From Bacillota bacterium (GTDB lineage: Bacteria; Bacillota; Clostridia; Lachnospirales; CAG-274), in the NCBI GenBank assembly GCA_017543265.1, contig JAFYGI010000052.1, positions 1 to 36,501 of the forward strand: a stretch of 36,501 nt of DNA. The letters run 5' to 3'. The notes beneath the pieces were generated by a model that was not told where the DNA came from, did no database searches, and saw nothing but the letters and a program-made list of their open reading frames with translations. Made by a program: the position numbers and the translations under genes. The stretch's first letter is position 1. Each line of letters starts with the position of its first letter. Below are positions 23,966-32,617 of the stretch, one piece after another.

Positions 23966-24421
23966 TTACAATACTCTTCCGCAGCTGAGGCAGGTCTTGT
24001 CATCGTCGGCCACTTTTGCGCCGCAGGCGGGACAGATACGCTCCGCCTCTATTACTTCCTCAACTATCTCCGCACCGCACTTGGGGCAGGTCTCGGCAAG
24101 CACGCCTATCTCTTCACCGCAGGAGGGGCATTTTTTTGTGCCCTTTATTGCGGATATCTGCTTTTCAAGCTCCGCTATTTTGGCAAGCTTGCGCTTTACA
24201 GACTGTATCTGCTCGTTAAACGGGCTGTCTTCCGCATCCTTCTGCTCGTTGAATATTATCTCGCCAATGGTCTGATATGCAAGCCTTATCCCGTCATTTT
24301 CGTTTTTTATCTGGGAGTTGATGGATGCCACCTCGGCCATGTCCTTTGCCTTTTGTACCGCCTCCGCACTTTTTGTTGAAACCGTGTCCGTAAATGCCTT
24401 GAATTTTTCCTTGAAATCCAT
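23966..24421 (-). CDS. Coiled-coil zinc-ribbon protein
   Basis: This 151-residue soluble protein has an N-terminal helical, coiled-coil-prone half (FKEKFKAFTDTVSTKSAEAV to about residue 90, Lys/Glu-rich). Two C-terminal zinc ribbons follow: CPSCGEEIG...CPKCG and CPACGAKV...CLSCG. Such proteins are frequent in Clostridia and of unknown function. The start at 24421 has an AGAAGG site; the longer in-frame extension overlaps kduD. It lies 22 nt downstream of the kduD-like gene and is probably co-transcribed. Confidence 0.8.
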   Translation of the reverse strand: MDFKEKFKAFTDTVSTKSAEAVQKAKDMAEVASINSQIKNENDGIRLAYQTIGEIIFNEQKDAEDSPFNEQIQSVKRKLAKIAELEKQISAIKGTKKCPSCGEEIGVLAETCPKCGAEIVEEVIEAERICPACGAKVADDDKTCLSCGRVL

Positions 24422-24443
24422 AATAAAACCTTCTTTCTTTTTT

Positions 24444-25205
24444 TTATCTTGCCAGCCAACCGCCGTCAACCGCAACGGTAAAGCCGTTTACATACTCCGC
24501 CGCCTTAGAGCAAAGAAAGACGACCGCACCCGCCATATCCTGCGGTGTGCCCCAGCGTCCTGCGGGTATACGCTCCAGTATCTCACCCGAGCGCTGTTCG
24601 TCGCTTCTCAGCTGATTGGTATTGTTTGTTGCCATATAGCCCGGTGCTATCGCATTGACATTTATGCCCATTGGTGCCCACTCGTTTGCAAGTGCGCGTG
24701 TAAGACCCAGCACGGCAGATTTGCTTGCCGTGTAGGCGGGTACCCTTATACCGCCCTGATAGCTGAGCATGGAGCAGACATTGACTATCTTGCCGCCCTT
24801 GCCCTGCTTGACAAACTGTGCGGCAAAGGTCTGCGAAAGCACAAACACCATATTAAGGTTAAGATCAATGACCCTGTTCCAGTCCTCTGCGGTCACATTA
24901 AGCGCATCCTCGCGCAGTATCATGCCCGCATTATTGACCAGTATATCGGCCCTGCCGTATTTTTCCAGCGTTTTTTCAAGTATCACGGCTGCATTTGCCT
25001 TATCCGACAGATCCGCCGTTATCTCGAAAAACTCTCCGCCGTCGGCCTCCACAAGCGCCTGTGTTTCGGCACAGCTGCGTCTTGCAACGCCCGCCACCTT
25101 TGCACCCGCCTGTGCCAGTGCCACGCACATACCCTGTCCGAGACCCGTATTTGCGCCCGTCACGACAGCCACCTTGCCGTTTAGTTTAAAGTCGTCCAAA
25201 ATCAT
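24444..25205 (-). CDS. kduD: 2-deoxy-D-gluconate 3-dehydrogenase-like SDR (KduD)
   Basis: This 253-residue protein, the normal KduD length, is a short-chain dehydrogenase/reductase. It has the NAD-binding GANTGLGQG, NNAG, the catalytic Ser/Tyr/Lys set (VCSMLSY, YTASKS) and APGYMATNNT followed by PAGRWGTPQDMAGA. This pattern matches KduD (2-dehydro-3-deoxy-D-gluconate 5-dehydrogenase / 2-deoxy-D-gluconate 3-dehydrogenase), which acts in hexuronate and pectin breakdown. No kduI or pectinase gene is adjacent, so the substrate is provisional. The start at 25205 follows GGGGGCG; the upstream hydrophobic extension in frame lacks support. It has its own promoter. Confidence 0.85.
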   Translation of the reverse strand: MILDDFKLNGKVAVVTGANTGLGQGMCVALAQAGAKVAGVARRSCAETQALVEADGGEFFEITADLSDKANAAVILEKTLEKYGRADILVNNAGMILREDALNVTAEDWNRVIDLNLNMVFVLSQTFAAQFVKQGKGGKIVNVCSMLSYQGGIRVPAYTASKSAVLGLTRALANEWAPMGINVNAIAPGYMATNNTNQLRSDEQRSGEILERIPAGRWGTPQDMAGAVVFLCSKAAEYVNGFTVAVDGGWLAR

Positions 25206-25242
25206 TGAATCGCCCCCTTTTATGCTATACCTTATTAAAGTA

Positions 25243-25271
25243 AGTATATCACATAAAAAAGCGATTGTCAC
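25243..25271 (-). promoter_or_regulatory. Promoter of the kduD-like gene
   Basis: Minus strand: GTGACA (complement of 25266-25271), 17-bp spacer, TATACT (complement of 25243-25248). It begins just beyond the spoVS terminator. Confidence 0.65.
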
Positions 25272-25278
25272 TAAAAAA

Positions 25279-25316
25279 TTTAAAATAAGCGGCAAAAGTA
25301 TATACACCTTTGCCGC
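25279..25316 (-). terminator. Terminator of spoVS
   Basis: GCGGCAAA (25289-25296) pairs with TTTGCCGC (25309-25316) around a 12-nt loop. On the minus strand it is followed by TTATTTTAAATTTTTT. Confidence 0.75.
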
Positions 25317-25326
25317 CTGTATGATA

Positions 25327-25587
25327 TTATCTTTTTTCCACACAAAACTTTATGCTTGTTTTGGTTTCGCCGTCCACATCAAGCTGTGAAAACGCGGGAA
25401 CGCAGACAAGCTCTATGCCGTTAGGCGCAACATAGCCGCGGGCAATGGCAACGCTTTTAACCGCCTGGTTCACCGCGCCCGCGCCGATGGTTTGCAGCTC
25501 CACCACACTGTTGTTTCTGACTATTGCCGCGATTGCACCCGCCACCGATGCAGGCTTTGATGCTGACGAGACCTTTAATACCTCCAT
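25327..25587 (-). CDS. spoVS: Stage V sporulation protein S
   Basis: This 86-residue protein has the SpoVS/Alba-like pattern: MEVLKVSSASKPASVAGAIA, LQTIGAGAVNQAVKSVAIAR and IELVCVPAFS. SpoVS is a small, highly conserved spore-former protein needed for passage beyond stage V and spore coat assembly in Bacillus. Its Alba-like fold suggests nucleic acid binding. The start follows AAAGGAG. It lies 53 nt downstream of rnc. No distinct promoter was recognised in that gap, so it may be read from rnc, although the gap may hide a SigH-type promoter. Confidence 0.95.
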   Translation of the reverse strand: MEVLKVSSASKPASVAGAIAAIVRNNSVVELQTIGAGAVNQAVKSVAIARGYVAPNGIELVCVPAFSQLDVDGETKTSIKFCVEKR

Positions 25588-25640
25588 AGTTATATCTCCT
25601 TTGTATGATATTTTTTATAAAGGTAATATTCCCCGCCGCT

Positions 25641-26348
25641 TTAATTTTTATTCGTCTCTTTGTCCAAAAGGCGTTCAACAGCCTGCTGTGCCGCAGCCTG
25701 CTCGGCCTCTTTTTTGCTTGCGCCGCTGCCTGTGCCCAGTATTTTGCCGTTATGGCTGACACTTGCGCTGAATACCTTATTATGCGCAGGCCCCTGTTCG
25801 TCGATTATTTTATATTCAAGCGGTATCTTGCTGGTGCGCTGTATCATTTCCTGAAGGTTGGTCTTGCTGTCAAGGCTTTTAAAGCCCGTGCGCATTACCG
25901 TTATATCACCCTTGAGCTGTGAAAGCACAAACCTTTCCGCACATTCTATACCGCCGTCCAGATAAATGGCACCTATTATCGCCTCAAAAGCATCGGCCAG
26001 TATGGAAATACGGCTTCTGCCGCCCGTCATTTCCTCGCCCTTGCCAAGGCGCAGGTAACTGCCTATATCCATAGCTGCGGATTTTTTGGAGAGCATGGCC
26101 TCGCACACCACGCTTGCACGCAGCTTTGTCAGCTCGCCCTCGGGAATATCGGGGAAGGTCCTGAACACATAGCTGCCCACCGTAAAGCCCAGTACCGCAT
26201 CGCCCAGAAACTCCAGCCGCTCGTTATAGGCAAGGGCAAGGTGCTTGTTCTCGTTGGCGTAGGAGCTGTGTGTAAGCGCCGTTATAAGGTGATCCTTATT
26301 TTTAAAGATATAGCCTATCGCCTTTTCCAATTTTTGTATATTTTCCAT
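25641..26348 (-). CDS. rnc: Ribonuclease III
   Basis: This 235-residue enzyme has the RNase III catalytic signature NERLEFLGDAVLG (about residues 42-54) and the second acidic site in SILADAFEAIIGAIYLDGG. A C-terminal double-stranded RNA-binding domain (LQEMIQ to EAEQAAAQQAVERLL) follows. It processes rRNA precursors and double-stranded RNA in the cytoplasm. GGAGG precedes the ATG. The order acpP-rnc is common in Bacillota. A terminator stands between acpP and rnc, so rnc probably also has its own promoter. Confidence 0.97.
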   Translation of the reverse strand: MENIQKLEKAIGYIFKNKDHLITALTHSSYANENKHLALAYNERLEFLGDAVLGFTVGSYVFRTFPDIPEGELTKLRASVVCEAMLSKKSAAMDIGSYLRLGKGEEMTGGRSRISILADAFEAIIGAIYLDGGIECAERFVLSQLKGDITVMRTGFKSLDSKTNLQEMIQRTSKIPLEYKIIDEQGPAHNKVFSASVSHNGKILGTGSGASKKEAEQAAAQQAVERLLDKETNKN

Positions 26349-26409
26349 TTTAGTCCTCCATAATAGGAAGAGGCTGGGCCAAAGGTTTTTGATACACCCT
26401 CATCCTATC

Positions 26410-26415
26410 ATTATA
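26410..26415 (-). promoter_or_regulatory. Possible -10 of an rnc promoter
   Basis: TATAAT on the minus strand (complement of 26410-26415), preceded by ATG but without a good -35 at 16-18 bp. It is downstream of the acpP terminator and about 60 nt before the rnc start. Confidence 0.35.
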
Positions 26416-26456
26416 CATAAGCCTGCTCGGATCCGATATCCTGCAAGCCTTTTTCA

Positions 26457-26490
26457 CGATAAAAGCCGCCACACATACTGCATGGCGGCT
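26457..26490 (-). terminator. Terminator of acpP
   Basis: AGCCGCCA (26464-26471) pairs with TGGCGGCT (26483-26490) around an 11-nt loop. On the minus strand it is followed by TTTTATC. It starts 13 nt after the acpP stop. Confidence 0.85.
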
Positions 26491-26503
26491 CAAACCGATG
26501 TTA

Positions 26504-26737
26504 TTACTTATTAACAGCAGCTTTGATGTATTCTACAGCATCGCCGACAGTCTTGATGTTTTCGGTATCTTCATTTGCAAATTCCATGTCATACTCTTCC
26601 TCAAGTTCAGAGATGATCTGGAAAAGGTCAAGTGAGTCTGCACCAAGGTCATCAATGAAAGAAGACTCCATCGTTATCTCGTCTTCCGAAATGCTGAGCT
26701 GTTCTGCAACTATCTCTTTTACCTTATCAAATTCCAT
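26504..26737 (-). CDS. acpP: Acyl carrier protein
   Basis: This 77-residue acidic protein has the 4'-phosphopantetheine site GADSLDL with Ser35. It is strongly acidic ([12 protein letters not shown]), as is usual for AcpP. It carries acyl intermediates in type II fatty acid synthesis. The start follows AAGGAGG. It lies downstream of plsX, but has its own promoter and a leader hairpin. Confidence 0.97.
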   Translation of the reverse strand: MEFDKVKEIVAEQLSISEDEITMESSFIDDLGADSLDLFQIISELEEEYDMEFANEDTENIKTVGDAVEYIKAAVNK

Positions 26738-26767
26738 TTTTGTATCCTCCTTAAAAGATATTATAAA

Positions 26768-26797
26768 TTTTGACAGGATGACATCCCGCCGTCAAAA
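26768..26797. promoter_or_regulatory. Inverted repeat in the acpP leader
   Basis: TTTTGAC (26768-26774) and GTCAAAA (26791-26797) form a 7-bp dyad enclosing ATGACAT-like inner pairs (GGAT/ATCC). It lies in the 5' UTR between promoter and RBS. It does not match the FapR box. It may be a repressor site or an mRNA hairpin. Confidence 0.45.
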
Positions 26798-26812
26798 CTT
26801 TAATTCATTGTT

Positions 26813-26841
26813 ACTATACTATATAAACAAAATTTTGGCAA
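26813..26841 (-). promoter_or_regulatory. Promoter of acpP
   Basis: Minus strand: TTGCCA (complement of 26836-26841), 17-bp spacer, TATAGT (complement of 26813-26818). It lies in the 140-bp gap after plsX. Confidence 0.7.
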
Positions 26842-26877
26842 TACCTTTTTTGAAATTTTTTAAAAAAATTTTTATTC

Positions 26878-27885
26878 TTATTCGGTTTTCGGCACAGGCT
26901 GCAGTTTTTCGGCTATTTTATTGACTATATCACCGTCGATAAATTTAGCGCATTGCAGTATCGCACCGCGGATATCCTTGTGATCGCTGCTGCCGTGAGC
27001 CTTTACGACCAGGGCCTTAAGGCCGAGGAAGGGTGCCCCCGCAACATCGTCATAGTCAAAAAACGCCTTTACACGCTTGAATGCACCCGAGGCAATGACC
27101 GCGCCTATCTTGGACACAAGGTTTGCCGTAAGCTCTTTTTTGATTATTTTAAGCAGGCTTTTGCTGAAGCCCTCCATAAGCTTTAATATTACATTGCCGA
27201 CAAAGGCATCACACACGATAACGTGAGCCTCACCCTTGGGGATGTCGCGTGCCTCCACATTGCCGATAAAGTTTATATCCTTTTGCTCTTTAAGTATGCC
27301 GTAGACTTCCTTGACAACTGCGTTGCCCTTTTCGGGCTCTGCGCCTATGTTTACAAGGCCTACCTTGGGTGCGGGAATACCGAGAAGATTTTCGTAATAT
27401 ATGGAGCCCATTGTGGCAAACTGCGAATAATAGCTTGGCTTGGCATCAACATTTGCACCTGCATCTATCAAAAGCGTATAGCCGTTTTCGGTGGGCAGCA
27501 TGGTGCCGAGTGCGGGGCGCTCCACGCCCTTTATACGTCCGACTATGATGGTCGCGCCCGTAAGCAGCGCACCCGTGTTGCCTGCCGAAACAAAGGCAGC
27601 GGCTTCGCCGTTTTTAAGCATATTCATACCTATTACCATGGATGAATTTTTTTTCTTTTTGATGGCATCTGTCGGTTTATCGCAGTTTTCCACCACCTCG
27701 TCGGCATTTACGACATAGATCTTGTCCGTGTCATAGCTGTATTTGCCAAGCTCTGCCTTAACAACATCCTCCTTGCCCACAAGGGCTATTTTATAGCCGA
27801 TCTCCTTTGACGCATTGACTGCGCCCTTGATTATTTCCGCAGGGGCATTGTCACCGCCCATTGCGTCAACAGCAATAACCTGCAT
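26878..27885 (-). CDS. plsX: Phosphate acyltransferase PlsX
   Basis: This 335-residue protein has the PlsX N-terminus IAVDAMGGDNAP, VSAGNTGALL, IGAEPEKGN, ARDIPKG and CDAFVGNVILKLMEG. It makes acyl-phosphate from acyl-ACP, the first step of phosphatidic acid synthesis in Gram-positive bacteria, as a peripheral membrane enzyme. AAGGAG precedes the ATG. It lies 26 nt after pfk and upstream of acpP, its substrate carrier. Confidence 0.97.
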   Translation of the reverse strand: MQVIAVDAMGGDNAPAEIIKGAVNASKEIGYKIALVGKEDVVKAELGKYSYDTDKIYVVNADEVVENCDKPTDAIKKKKNSSMVIGMNMLKNGEAAAFVSAGNTGALLTGATIIVGRIKGVERPALGTMLPTENGYTLLIDAGANVDAKPSYYSQFATMGSIYYENLLGIPAPKVGLVNIGAEPEKGNAVVKEVYGILKEQKDINFIGNVEARDIPKGEAHVIVCDAFVGNVILKLMEGFSKSLLKIIKKELTANLVSKIGAVIASGAFKRVKAFFDYDDVAGAPFLGLKALVVKAHGSSDHKDIRGAILQCAKFIDGDIVNKIAEKLQPVPKTE

Positions 27886-27909
27886 TTTAACAACTCCTTA
27901 TTTTATTAT

Positions 27910-28983
27910 TCAGTCGCCGAAGGATATGCCTATCTCTCTTGCGGCCTTTATTACTTCGCTGTCCAGCGGTACTGTTTTAAGCTTGCCCGCCACCTCACTA
28001 AGGGGCACAGGCACTATCTCGTTATCCTTGAGCGCCGCCATATAGCCATATTTTTTATTTATTATAAGCTCCGCCGCCTTTGCGCCGAGTCTGGTGGAAA
28101 GCACCCTGTCGTATGCGGACGGGTCACCGCCGCGCTGTACATGGCCCGGTATGGTCACACGCACTTCAAGGTCGGTGCGCTGTGCTATCTCATCGGCAAT
28201 GCGGTATGAGATATTTGAATACTTCATATTCTCGCGTGCCTGACGGAACTCCTTTTTGCTCATTTTAGCTTCTTCCTGCGATATTGCACCCTCGGCAACA
28301 GCCAGTATGGAGAATTTCTTCTTTGCCTGTCTGCGTGCCTCCAGCACATCTACCACCTTGTCGATATTATACGGTATCTCGGGCAGAAGTATTACCTCAA
28401 CGCCGCCCGCAACACCTGCGTAAAGCGTAAGCCAACCCGCCTTATGTCCCATTACCTCGACAATAAATATGCGGCTGTGGCTCGTTGCCGTTGAATGCAG
28501 CCTGTCTATAACATCCGTTGCAACACCCAGAGCGCTGTGGAAGCCGAATGTCATATCCATACCCCAGATATCGTTATCTATGGTCTTGGGCAGGGTAACG
28601 ACATTAAGCCCCTCCTCGCTCAGAAGGTTGGCCGTTTTGTGCGTGCCGTTGCCGCCAAGTATAACAAGGCAATCCAGACCGAGAAGGTTATAGGTCTCCT
28701 TCATTTTTTTCACACGCGGCATACCCTCCTCGTTTTTAAGCTCCTTGAACGGAACACGCGAGGTGCCGAGTATAGTACCGCCCAGGTTAAGTATACCCGA
28801 AAAGTCGCTTGATGTAAGCACATCGTACTCGTTGTTGATAAGGCCTTTATAGCCGTCCTTGAAGCCGTAGACCTTCAGTTCGCTCGAGCCGTAATGCTCG
28901 AAAAGGTGCTTCGCAACACCCCTCATGGTCGCATTAAGACCCTGGCAGTCGCCTCCGCTTGTTAAAAAACCTATTTTCTTCAT
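27910..28983 (-). CDS. pfkA: 6-phosphofructokinase
   Basis: This 357-residue phosphofructokinase has the GFLTSGGDCQGLNATMRG N-terminus, GGNGT (residues 110-114), PKTIDND with catalytic D136, MGHKAGW and PGHVQRGGDPSAYDR. Gly113 in GGNGT is the ATP-type residue and Lys133 in PKTIDND is the PPi/group III-type residue. Asn112 replaces the usual Asp or Glu (E. coli Asp103). It is therefore a group III enzyme and the phosphoryl donor (ATP or PPi) is uncertain. The start is ATG 28983, 7 nt from AGGAGG; the ATG at 28989 touches the site. The 152-bp gap upstream shows no clear promoter or terminator. Confidence 0.93.
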   Translation of the reverse strand: MKKIGFLTSGGDCQGLNATMRGVAKHLFEHYGSSELKVYGFKDGYKGLINNEYDVLTSSDFSGILNLGGTILGTSRVPFKELKNEEGMPRVKKMKETYNLLGLDCLVILGGNGTHKTANLLSEEGLNVVTLPKTIDNDIWGMDMTFGFHSALGVATDVIDRLHSTATSHSRIFIVEVMGHKAGWLTLYAGVAGGVEVILLPEIPYNIDKVVDVLEARRQAKKKFSILAVAEGAISQEEAKMSKKEFRQARENMKYSNISYRIADEIAQRTDLEVRVTIPGHVQRGGDPSAYDRVLSTRLGAKAAELIINKKYGYMAALKDNEIVPVPLSEVAGKLKTVPLDSEVIKAAREIGISFGD

Positions 28984-29135
28984 ACCCATACCTCCTTATA
29001 ATGTATTTTATGTTTGATTTTGTTGCTGTGTTGTAAAATCGGAAACCTTGCCGTCAGCACATTTGCATCAAATCACCCTATCGACCCGTTTTCATCTTGT
29101 TAAAGTCTCACGCCGCCGATAATAATTTTTTCATT

Positions 29136-30797
29136 TTATTCTTCTCCTATGACCGCCTCGGCGATATTTTTGCAATGGTCGCCGATACGCTCTATATTAT
29201 GCAGTATCTCGGTATAGACCACCGAAAGCGTAGGTGAGCATTTTTTCTTTTTAAGGCGCTTCATGTGGCGCTTGCGCAGCTTTGCTTCAAGGTCGTCTAT
29301 CTTATCCTCGTCCTCAAGCACCATATCGGCAAGCTTTCTATCCTCTGTTTCAAGGGCTTTCATGGAGTTTTCAAGCATTTCCTTGACTATGTCGAAGCTG
29401 CCGTCTATCTCCTCGTGAGCCTCGTCCGAAAAGTCGTATTCCTTTTTTATCATGGTGCGGACTACCTTGATAATGTCCACACAGCGGTCGCCGACGTGCT
29501 CCACATCGTTTGCGATGTGCATAAGGCTTGCACTTCTGACAGCCTGCTGCTCCGAAAGACCCGGCTGTGCCGATATATTTGTGATATAGCGCACTATGGC
29601 ATCCTGAAGCTTGTCCACCACGGTCTCCAGTCTTTCGACCTCTTCTATATCCTCCTGTTTTTTATCCTTGACGGCAGCACGCGCATGGTCTATCATTTTT
29701 TCCGCAAAAACGGCCGTCCTTGACAGCTCATTCACGCAAAGGTGCATGGCAAATACGGGCTGTTCCAGTATTTTCTCGTCCAGATATTTGGGTGTGCCCT
29801 CGTCGATGACCTCGTCCGTACCGGGCACCAGCTTGTTGACTATCTTTATCATAAGCCAAACCAGCGGCAGCCATATAACGGCGCCGACAAGGTTGTATAT
29901 GGAGTGTGCGTTAGCTATCTGTCTCGAAATAACGCTTACATCGTCAAGCGTTGCGCCCGCAGGCGAAACAGCGCGTACCAAAGCGCAAAACAGCGGTATG
30001 ATAAACATAAACAAAAGCGTCAGCGTCACATTGAACACAAGGTTTGCAAGAGCCGTTCTCTTTGCATCCTTGCCCTTGCCCATACCTGCGATAAGCGACG
30101 GAAGCGTCGCACCGATATTTGTACCGAAAATAATGGGTATGGCACCCTGAAGACCGATAATGCTGACTGTCGTGCCCGCAACAGGTGTTTTGGCAAAGTT
30201 TTGTATAATAGCCACTACCGCAGATGACGACTGTATGGTAAGTGTCATACCAAGACCGGTAAGTACACCGAGTATGGGCGTATCCGCAACCTTTGCTATT
30301 ATATTGGTAAAGGCAGGCACCTCGGCCAGGGGCTTCATAACGCTGCTCATGTTTATAATGCCCAAAAACAAAAGACCAAAGGCAAATATCGTTTCGCCTA
30401 TGTTTTTAAAACGCTCTTTCTTTGCAAAAAAGTACATTGCAAAGCCCACAACGATTATAGGCCACACCAGATCCTCGATATCGAACGCGATGATCTGACC
30501 CGTGATCGTGGTACCTATATTTGCACCGATGACCACGGCTATAGCCTGCGGCAGCGTCATAAGACCCGCCGATACAAAACCTATGACCATTATCGAGGTC
30601 GCCGCACTCGACTGCAAAACAGCCGTCACGACAGCACCCGCAAGCACAGCCATAAGCGGGTTTTTGGTCAGTATGCCAAGTATAACGCGCATTTTTTCGC
30701 CCGCACTTTTCTGCATACCCTCGCTCATCATATTCATACCGAATATGAATATCGCAAGGCCTCCCAGCAGACCCGAAATAACGCTGAACCAATTCAT
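29136..30797 (-). CDS. Na/Pi cotransporter with C-terminal PhoU domain
   Basis: This 553-residue protein has the two inverted QSSAATS and QSSSAVVA repeats of the NptA/SLC34-type Na/phosphate cotransporter family. It has about 8-9 transmembrane helices (residues 1-310) with GANIGTT and GTNIGA motifs. Residues about 345-550 are cytoplasmic and PhoU-like (acidic, helical, HVGDRCVDI and IGDHCKNIAE motifs). It should import phosphate with Na+, with the PhoU part regulating it. AAGGAGG precedes the ATG. It is divergent from the ppx-like/ppk1 genes, which use phosphate. Confidence 0.95.
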   Translation of the reverse strand: MNWFSVISGLLGGLAIFIFGMNMMSEGMQKSAGEKMRVILGILTKNPLMAVLAGAVVTAVLQSSAATSIMVIGFVSAGLMTLPQAIAVVIGANIGTTITGQIIAFDIEDLVWPIIVVGFAMYFFAKKERFKNIGETIFAFGLLFLGIINMSSVMKPLAEVPAFTNIIAKVADTPILGVLTGLGMTLTIQSSSAVVAIIQNFAKTPVAGTTVSIIGLQGAIPIIFGTNIGATLPSLIAGMGKGKDAKRTALANLVFNVTLTLLFMFIIPLFCALVRAVSPAGATLDDVSVISRQIANAHSIYNLVGAVIWLPLVWLMIKIVNKLVPGTDEVIDEGTPKYLDEKILEQPVFAMHLCVNELSRTAVFAEKMIDHARAAVKDKKQEDIEEVERLETVVDKLQDAIVRYITNISAQPGLSEQQAVRSASLMHIANDVEHVGDRCVDIIKVVRTMIKKEYDFSDEAHEEIDGSFDIVKEMLENSMKALETEDRKLADMVLEDEDKIDDLEAKLRKRHMKRLKKKKCSPTLSVVYTEILHNIERIGDHCKNIAEAVIGEE

Positions 30798-31113
30798 AAC
30801 AAAAGTCCTCCTTAAAAAACAAGTAAAAGGATATTCTATACCTTTTATAATGATAACATAAAATGTCGTATTTTCCTATACCCAAAATAAAAAATTTTTA
30901 AGTTTATGAAAAATAACCAATTTTTTACGACTATTGTAACATTTTACAGCATTTAGCGCAAGTTAGGGTATGATTATATTTCCATTAAAAAATTTTTATT
31001 AAAATATGGTTCAATATTCCCCGTTACGGGCAAAAAAAATGTTTATTATTGCAAAGAAATATGATATACTAATATTATATAAAAACGGAAACCACTCAAA
31101 AGGAAGTGATAGT
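30798..31113. other. Divergent intergenic region with a plus-strand promoter
   Basis: This is 316 bp of A/T-rich DNA without a credible gene. A plus-strand promoter is visible: TTTATT (31042-31047), 17-bp spacer and extended -10 TGATATACT (TATACT at 31065-31070). A CCCG-TTA-CGGG dyad (31020-31030) lies 12 bp upstream of the -35 and may be an operator. No clear -35 was found for the divergent transporter, and no match to a Pho box was recognised. Confidence 0.55.
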
Positions 31114-32616
31114 ATGAAAAAAAGGCTTGCCGTAATAGACATAGGCTCGGACGATATAAAGCTTAACATATACGAGCGGCACGGTGATAAGCTGCGCAGC
31201 GTGGACACCCTGACACGCGATCTCAGCCTTGGTGAGGACACCTTTTTGACGGGCAGGATAACATACGAAAGCGCCGAAAAAACCGCGCAGATACTGGGCG
31301 GCTTTTGCCGCGTTATCGGCGAATACAACGCCACCGAGACTGTTGCCATTGCGACTACGGCCGTGCGTGAGGCGGACAATATGCCATATATCATAGACCA
31401 GCTACGCATAAAAACGGGCATAGATATAAAGGTAATAGACAACCGCCGTGAAAAAATGCTTATAAACAAAATGGTCTTTGCCTCGCTTTCGGACGAGTTC
31501 CGCGCATCGTCGCTGATAGTCCATCTCGGTGGCGGCACCATCGGTCTTTCCGTGCTGACGGACGGCGAGATAACGGACACGCTGACCATTTTCACCAGCG
31601 CACTGCGCCTGAGCAAGCAGTTTGAAAGCCACGGCTCCATAGACAATCTCTACTACTCCGACGTTATAAAGGACTATATGGAGGGCTATCTTTACGAGAT
31701 AGAGAAGTTTCTTGACCATTCGCCCGAAAACTTTGTGCTTACGGGCAGCAATGTGGATATGATAGCCAAAATGTGCGGCGAAAACGGTACGGACATCATA
31801 CACAAGCATGGCTTTAACACGCTGTACAAAAGCATCAAAAACCAGTCGCCGCAGCAGATAAGCGAAAAATACGACATTCCCCTTGACAATGCCGATGTTA
31901 TGCTATCTGCCGTTATAATACTGAACAGGCTGCTTAAATACACGTCCGCGGACAAGATATACTGTCCCGATGCCAGCATAAGCGATGCCATAGCCTACAC
32001 AAGGCTTTTCCCCAAAGAAAGCGGACTTATCGACAGACGCTTTGAGGAATTTACCGTTACGTCGGCCAAAAAAATAAGCCGCCGCTTTATGGTAAACAGT
32101 GCGCACGTCGATATTGTAAGCAGCACCGCGCTTATGATATTTGACAGGCTTAAAAAGTATCACGGACTGGGCGGCGAGGAAAGGCTGCTGCTGCACCTTG
32201 CCTGCATACTGCAAAACTGCGGAAAGTTCGTCAATGTAACGCAGCACCATGTACACAGCTACAACATAATAAACGGCCTTAACATAGTAGGCATAGACGA
32301 TGCACAGCGCCGCATACTGGCGCTTATATCGCTGTACCACAACAGGCCGCCGCGCAGTATACAGGGTGTATCGCCGTCGGAGCTGGTGGTCATTGCCAAG
32401 CTTTGTGTTATACTGCAGATAGCCAACTCCATAAACAAAAGCTATACAAAGGGCTTTGAAAAAACGGAGGCCGCAGTACGCGGCAGCCGCCTGATAATAA
32501 CGGTTCATACATACAAAAATATAGAGCTTGAAAAATGGTCGTTTATGAAATGCGAGCCTTTCTTCCGTGAGGTTTACGGTCTGGAGGCAGAGCTGAGAAA
32601 AAAAGGGGTGATGTGA
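31114..32616 (+). CDS. Ppx/GppA-like protein with degenerate HD domain
   Basis: This 500-residue protein has the Ppx/GppA (actin-like) fold: N-terminal RLAVIDIGSDDIKLNIYE, VAIATTAVREADN and a Gly-rich phosphate loop. In the usual DIGGGSTE loop the aligned sequence is HLGGGTIG, so the conserved Asp is H137 and the Glu is G144. The C-terminal HD-type helical domain reads ILQNCGKF where HD proteins have HDIGK, so the HD dyad is Q367-N368. The protein may be a non-catalytic polyphosphate/(p)ppGpp sensor or have altered chemistry. AGGAAGTGAT precedes ATG 31114. It ends 1 nt before ppk1. Confidence 0.88.
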   Translation: MKKRLAVIDIGSDDIKLNIYERHGDKLRSVDTLTRDLSLGEDTFLTGRITYESAEKTAQILGGFCRVIGEYNATETVAIATTAVREADNMPYIIDQLRIKTGIDIKVIDNRREKMLINKMVFASLSDEFRASSLIVHLGGGTIGLSVLTDGEITDTLTIFTSALRLSKQFESHGSIDNLYYSDVIKDYMEGYLYEIEKFLDHSPENFVLTGSNVDMIAKMCGENGTDIIHKHGFNTLYKSIKNQSPQQISEKYDIPLDNADVMLSAVIILNRLLKYTSADKIYCPDASISDAIAYTRLFPKESGLIDRRFEEFTVTSAKKISRRFMVNSAHVDIVSSTALMIFDRLKKYHGLGGEERLLLHLACILQNCGKFVNVTQHHVHSYNIINGLNIVGIDDAQRRILALISLYHNRPPRSIQGVSPSELVVIAKLCVILQIANSINKSYTKGFEKTEAAVRGSRLIITVHTYKNIELEKWSFMKCEPFFREVYGLEAELRKKGVM

Positions 32617-32617
32617 T

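Noticed and set aside
24476..25343. Longer kduD start with a hydrophobic N-terminal extension
   Set aside because: The extension would cross the promoter and lacks an RBS. The start at 25205 gives the normal 253-residue KduD.
26768..26797. FapR box in front of acpP
   Set aside because: The dyad does not match the known TTAGTACC-type FapR consensus, so it is reported only as an unassigned repeat.
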